Positions 20,626-21,464 of a stretch of 21,464 bases of DNA are shown here, one piece after another (the first letter of the stretch is position 1; the number at the start of each line of letters is the position of its first letter). This DNA comes from a virus. The stretch spans positions 1 to 21,464 of IMG/VR virus record IMGVR_UViG_3300037845_000113; one strand, 5' to 3'. A program made the position numbers and the translations under genes. Under the pieces are notes generated by a model. It searched no databases and had not been told where the DNA came from. It saw only the letters and a program-made list of their open reading frames with translations.

Positions 20626-20957
20626 GACAGCTCCGTGATCCAGCCGGCCTGAAGCTTCGGCCGGTCAGTTCGCAGGTAAGCCCACTCCGGGTCTTCGAGC
20701 TTCTTCTGCACGATAGCGTCGAATTCGGGCGTGAAGAGCCGCAAGCCGGTGTTGCCCCGTACATGTTCCTCGTTCAGCCACTTGACGTAGATGACGTTCG
20801 GAATGCGCGCGACGTGCCGTCCCCAGTCTCCATGCTGCTCATCGCGACGCGACAGCCTGTTCCATTCCAGGATCGGCGCAACGTCCTGGACATGCTCGAT
20901 CGCGAGATCCTTGCCGTTGCTGTCGAGGTGAGGCCGGATTTGGATGCCGTCGATCAT
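20622..20957 (-). CDS. Phage structural-module protein (111 aa), GRHVARIPNV family
   Basis: A 111-residue protein with HVQDVAPILEWNRLSRRDEQ, DWGRHVARIPNVIYVKWLNE and a C-terminal FTPEFDAIVQKKLEDPEWAY. The GRHVARIPNVIY core recurs in a small unnamed protein of podophages located just upstream of the adaptor gene. It is helical and soluble, with a role in assembly not known. Both ends overlap neighbours by four bases (ATGA, GTGA). Confidence 0.75.
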   Translation of the reverse strand: MIDGIQIRPHLDSNGKDLAIEHVQDVAPILEWNRLSRRDEQHGDWGRHVARIPNVIYVKWLNEEHVRGNTGLRLFTPEFDAIVQKKLEDPEWAYLRTDRPKLQAGWITELS

Positions 20958-21265
20958 GACGTCTCCGTGACCCAGAGGGTGCCGGCTGTCGCGGTAACGA
21001 GCCCGTTGCTGGCCGCCTTGATCGCGGAAATGCTCTGACCGGGATTGACGATCACGTGCTCGATCACGTTGGCTGGGAGGAACGGATCGGACGTCGTTGC
21101 GGTCTGGGCGCCGTCACCGATGCGGAAACAGCAGGCCGAATCCGCGACCAGCCGGAGCTGCCAGGTTTCGGGACCGAACGGATTCGTAGCCGCCACGCTG
21201 CCGTCGAACGCGATGGTCTGGGTGGTGCCGATGCGGGAAGACGGATGCTTTGGAAAGAAGGACAT
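20954..21265 (-). CDS. Small beta-rich virion protein (103 aa)
   Basis: A 103-residue protein: SRIGTTQTIAFDGSVAATNP, WQLRLVADSACCFRIGDGAQ, TATTSDPFLPANVIEHVIVN, PGQSISAIKAASNGLVTATA, GTLWVTETS. This is a single beta-sandwich-like domain seen in phage head-decoration or fibre-base proteins. The ATG begins 1 nt after the stop of the partial gene upstream, and its stop overlaps the next gene (ATGA). No precise name can be given. Confidence 0.72.
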   Translation of the reverse strand: MSFFPKHPSSRIGTTQTIAFDGSVAATNPFGPETWQLRLVADSACCFRIGDGAQTATTSDPFLPANVIEHVIVNPGQSISAIKAASNGLVTATAGTLWVTETS

Positions 21266-21266
21266 T

Positions 21267-21464
21267 TCAGGCGGCCCTCACAGCAACGGAGAAATGCATC
21301 GGGATGGACGAGCCGGATGCGCCTGACGGAGTCAGCACGATCACGTCGTCCTCGTTGAGATAGGTCGGCGACGGGGGCACCGCCGAGAAAAGCTGGCCCG
21401 CCGCAGAGCCCGCCTGCGGAACTGCAAAGCTCGCAACGGTGCTCGAATTGACGGAGACCGCGAT
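21267..21464 (-). CDS. Phage structural protein, N-terminus beyond window
   Basis: The last 65 codons of a minus-strand gene. They read IAVSVNSSTVASFAVPQAGS, PPSPTYLNEDDVIVLTPSGA, SGSSIPMHFSVAVRAA. It is beta-rich and lies 1 nt before the 103-residue gene, so it belongs to the same structural operon. It is too short to identify; a decoration protein or a second small beta domain is likely. Confidence 0.6.
   Translation of the reverse strand: MAVSVNSSTVASFAVPQAGSAAGQLFSAVPPSPTYLNEDDVIVLTPSGASGSSIPMHFSVAVRAA

Noticed and set aside
1-21464. Search for CRISPR arrays, tRNA/rRNA genes, insertion sequences, integrase and repeat-flanked attachment sites
   Set aside because: None seen by eye. The prophage integration core cannot be defined because only one prophage end is in the window.

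Overview
The window is high-GC alphaproteobacterial DNA. Protein flavour points to Bradyrhizobium or a close relative (Nitrobacteraceae); this is judged from recognised protein families, not from a database search. Nearly everything is on the minus strand, so it is read here from high to low coordinates. About 2.3 kb of host metabolism lies at 1-2308: a truncated 3-isopropylmalate dehydratase large subunit and a complete class III CoA-transferase. The rest, about 2561 to the window end, is the late half of a podovirus-like prophage. No integrase, repressor, terminase, portal or major capsid gene is present; those would lie beyond 21464.

Prophage layout in transcription order: small head/neck proteins and a head-tail adaptor (21464-19969); a repeat-built fibre protein (19780-18701); small genes and a large tail hub protein (18568-16489) preceded by a decayed copy of its own 5' end; a short virion protein and a GNAT-fold protein like T7 gp13 (16492-15733); an accessory block (15733-11110); a tail-fibre-domain protein with an endosialidase-type chaperone end and a second large virion protein (10869-8395); a free-standing small membrane gene (8297-7956); a toxin-like protein and three unknown overlapping genes (7794-6218); a tail-collar fibre (6145-5114); and a lysis cassette with an endolysin, four small membrane proteins and a terminal acetyltransferase (4864-2561), closed by a strong terminator at 2457-2480.

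The most interesting signal is regulatory. Three accessory genes each sit behind a promoter of the same design: a TTGAC -35 box, a 17-bp spacer containing GTTC-N7-GTTC, and a -10 box. GTTC-N7-GTTC is the LexA (SOS) operator of alphaproteobacteria. The genes are the small membrane protein (8297-7956), a secreted ClpP-like pseudo-protease (13574-12765) and a TPR protein (14742-14152). They appear to be independent SOS-inducible transcription units inserted among late virion genes.

The second signal is a recurring GG-L-LGRL module. It occurs in a 293-residue protein with a twin CX10C tail, twice in a 391-residue protein, and in part in a 27-codon remnant. Two of the three start on TGATG stop-start overlaps with virion genes. 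With the adjacent TPR and immunity-like genes, this resembles a phage-borne effector/immunity locus, but that function is inference.
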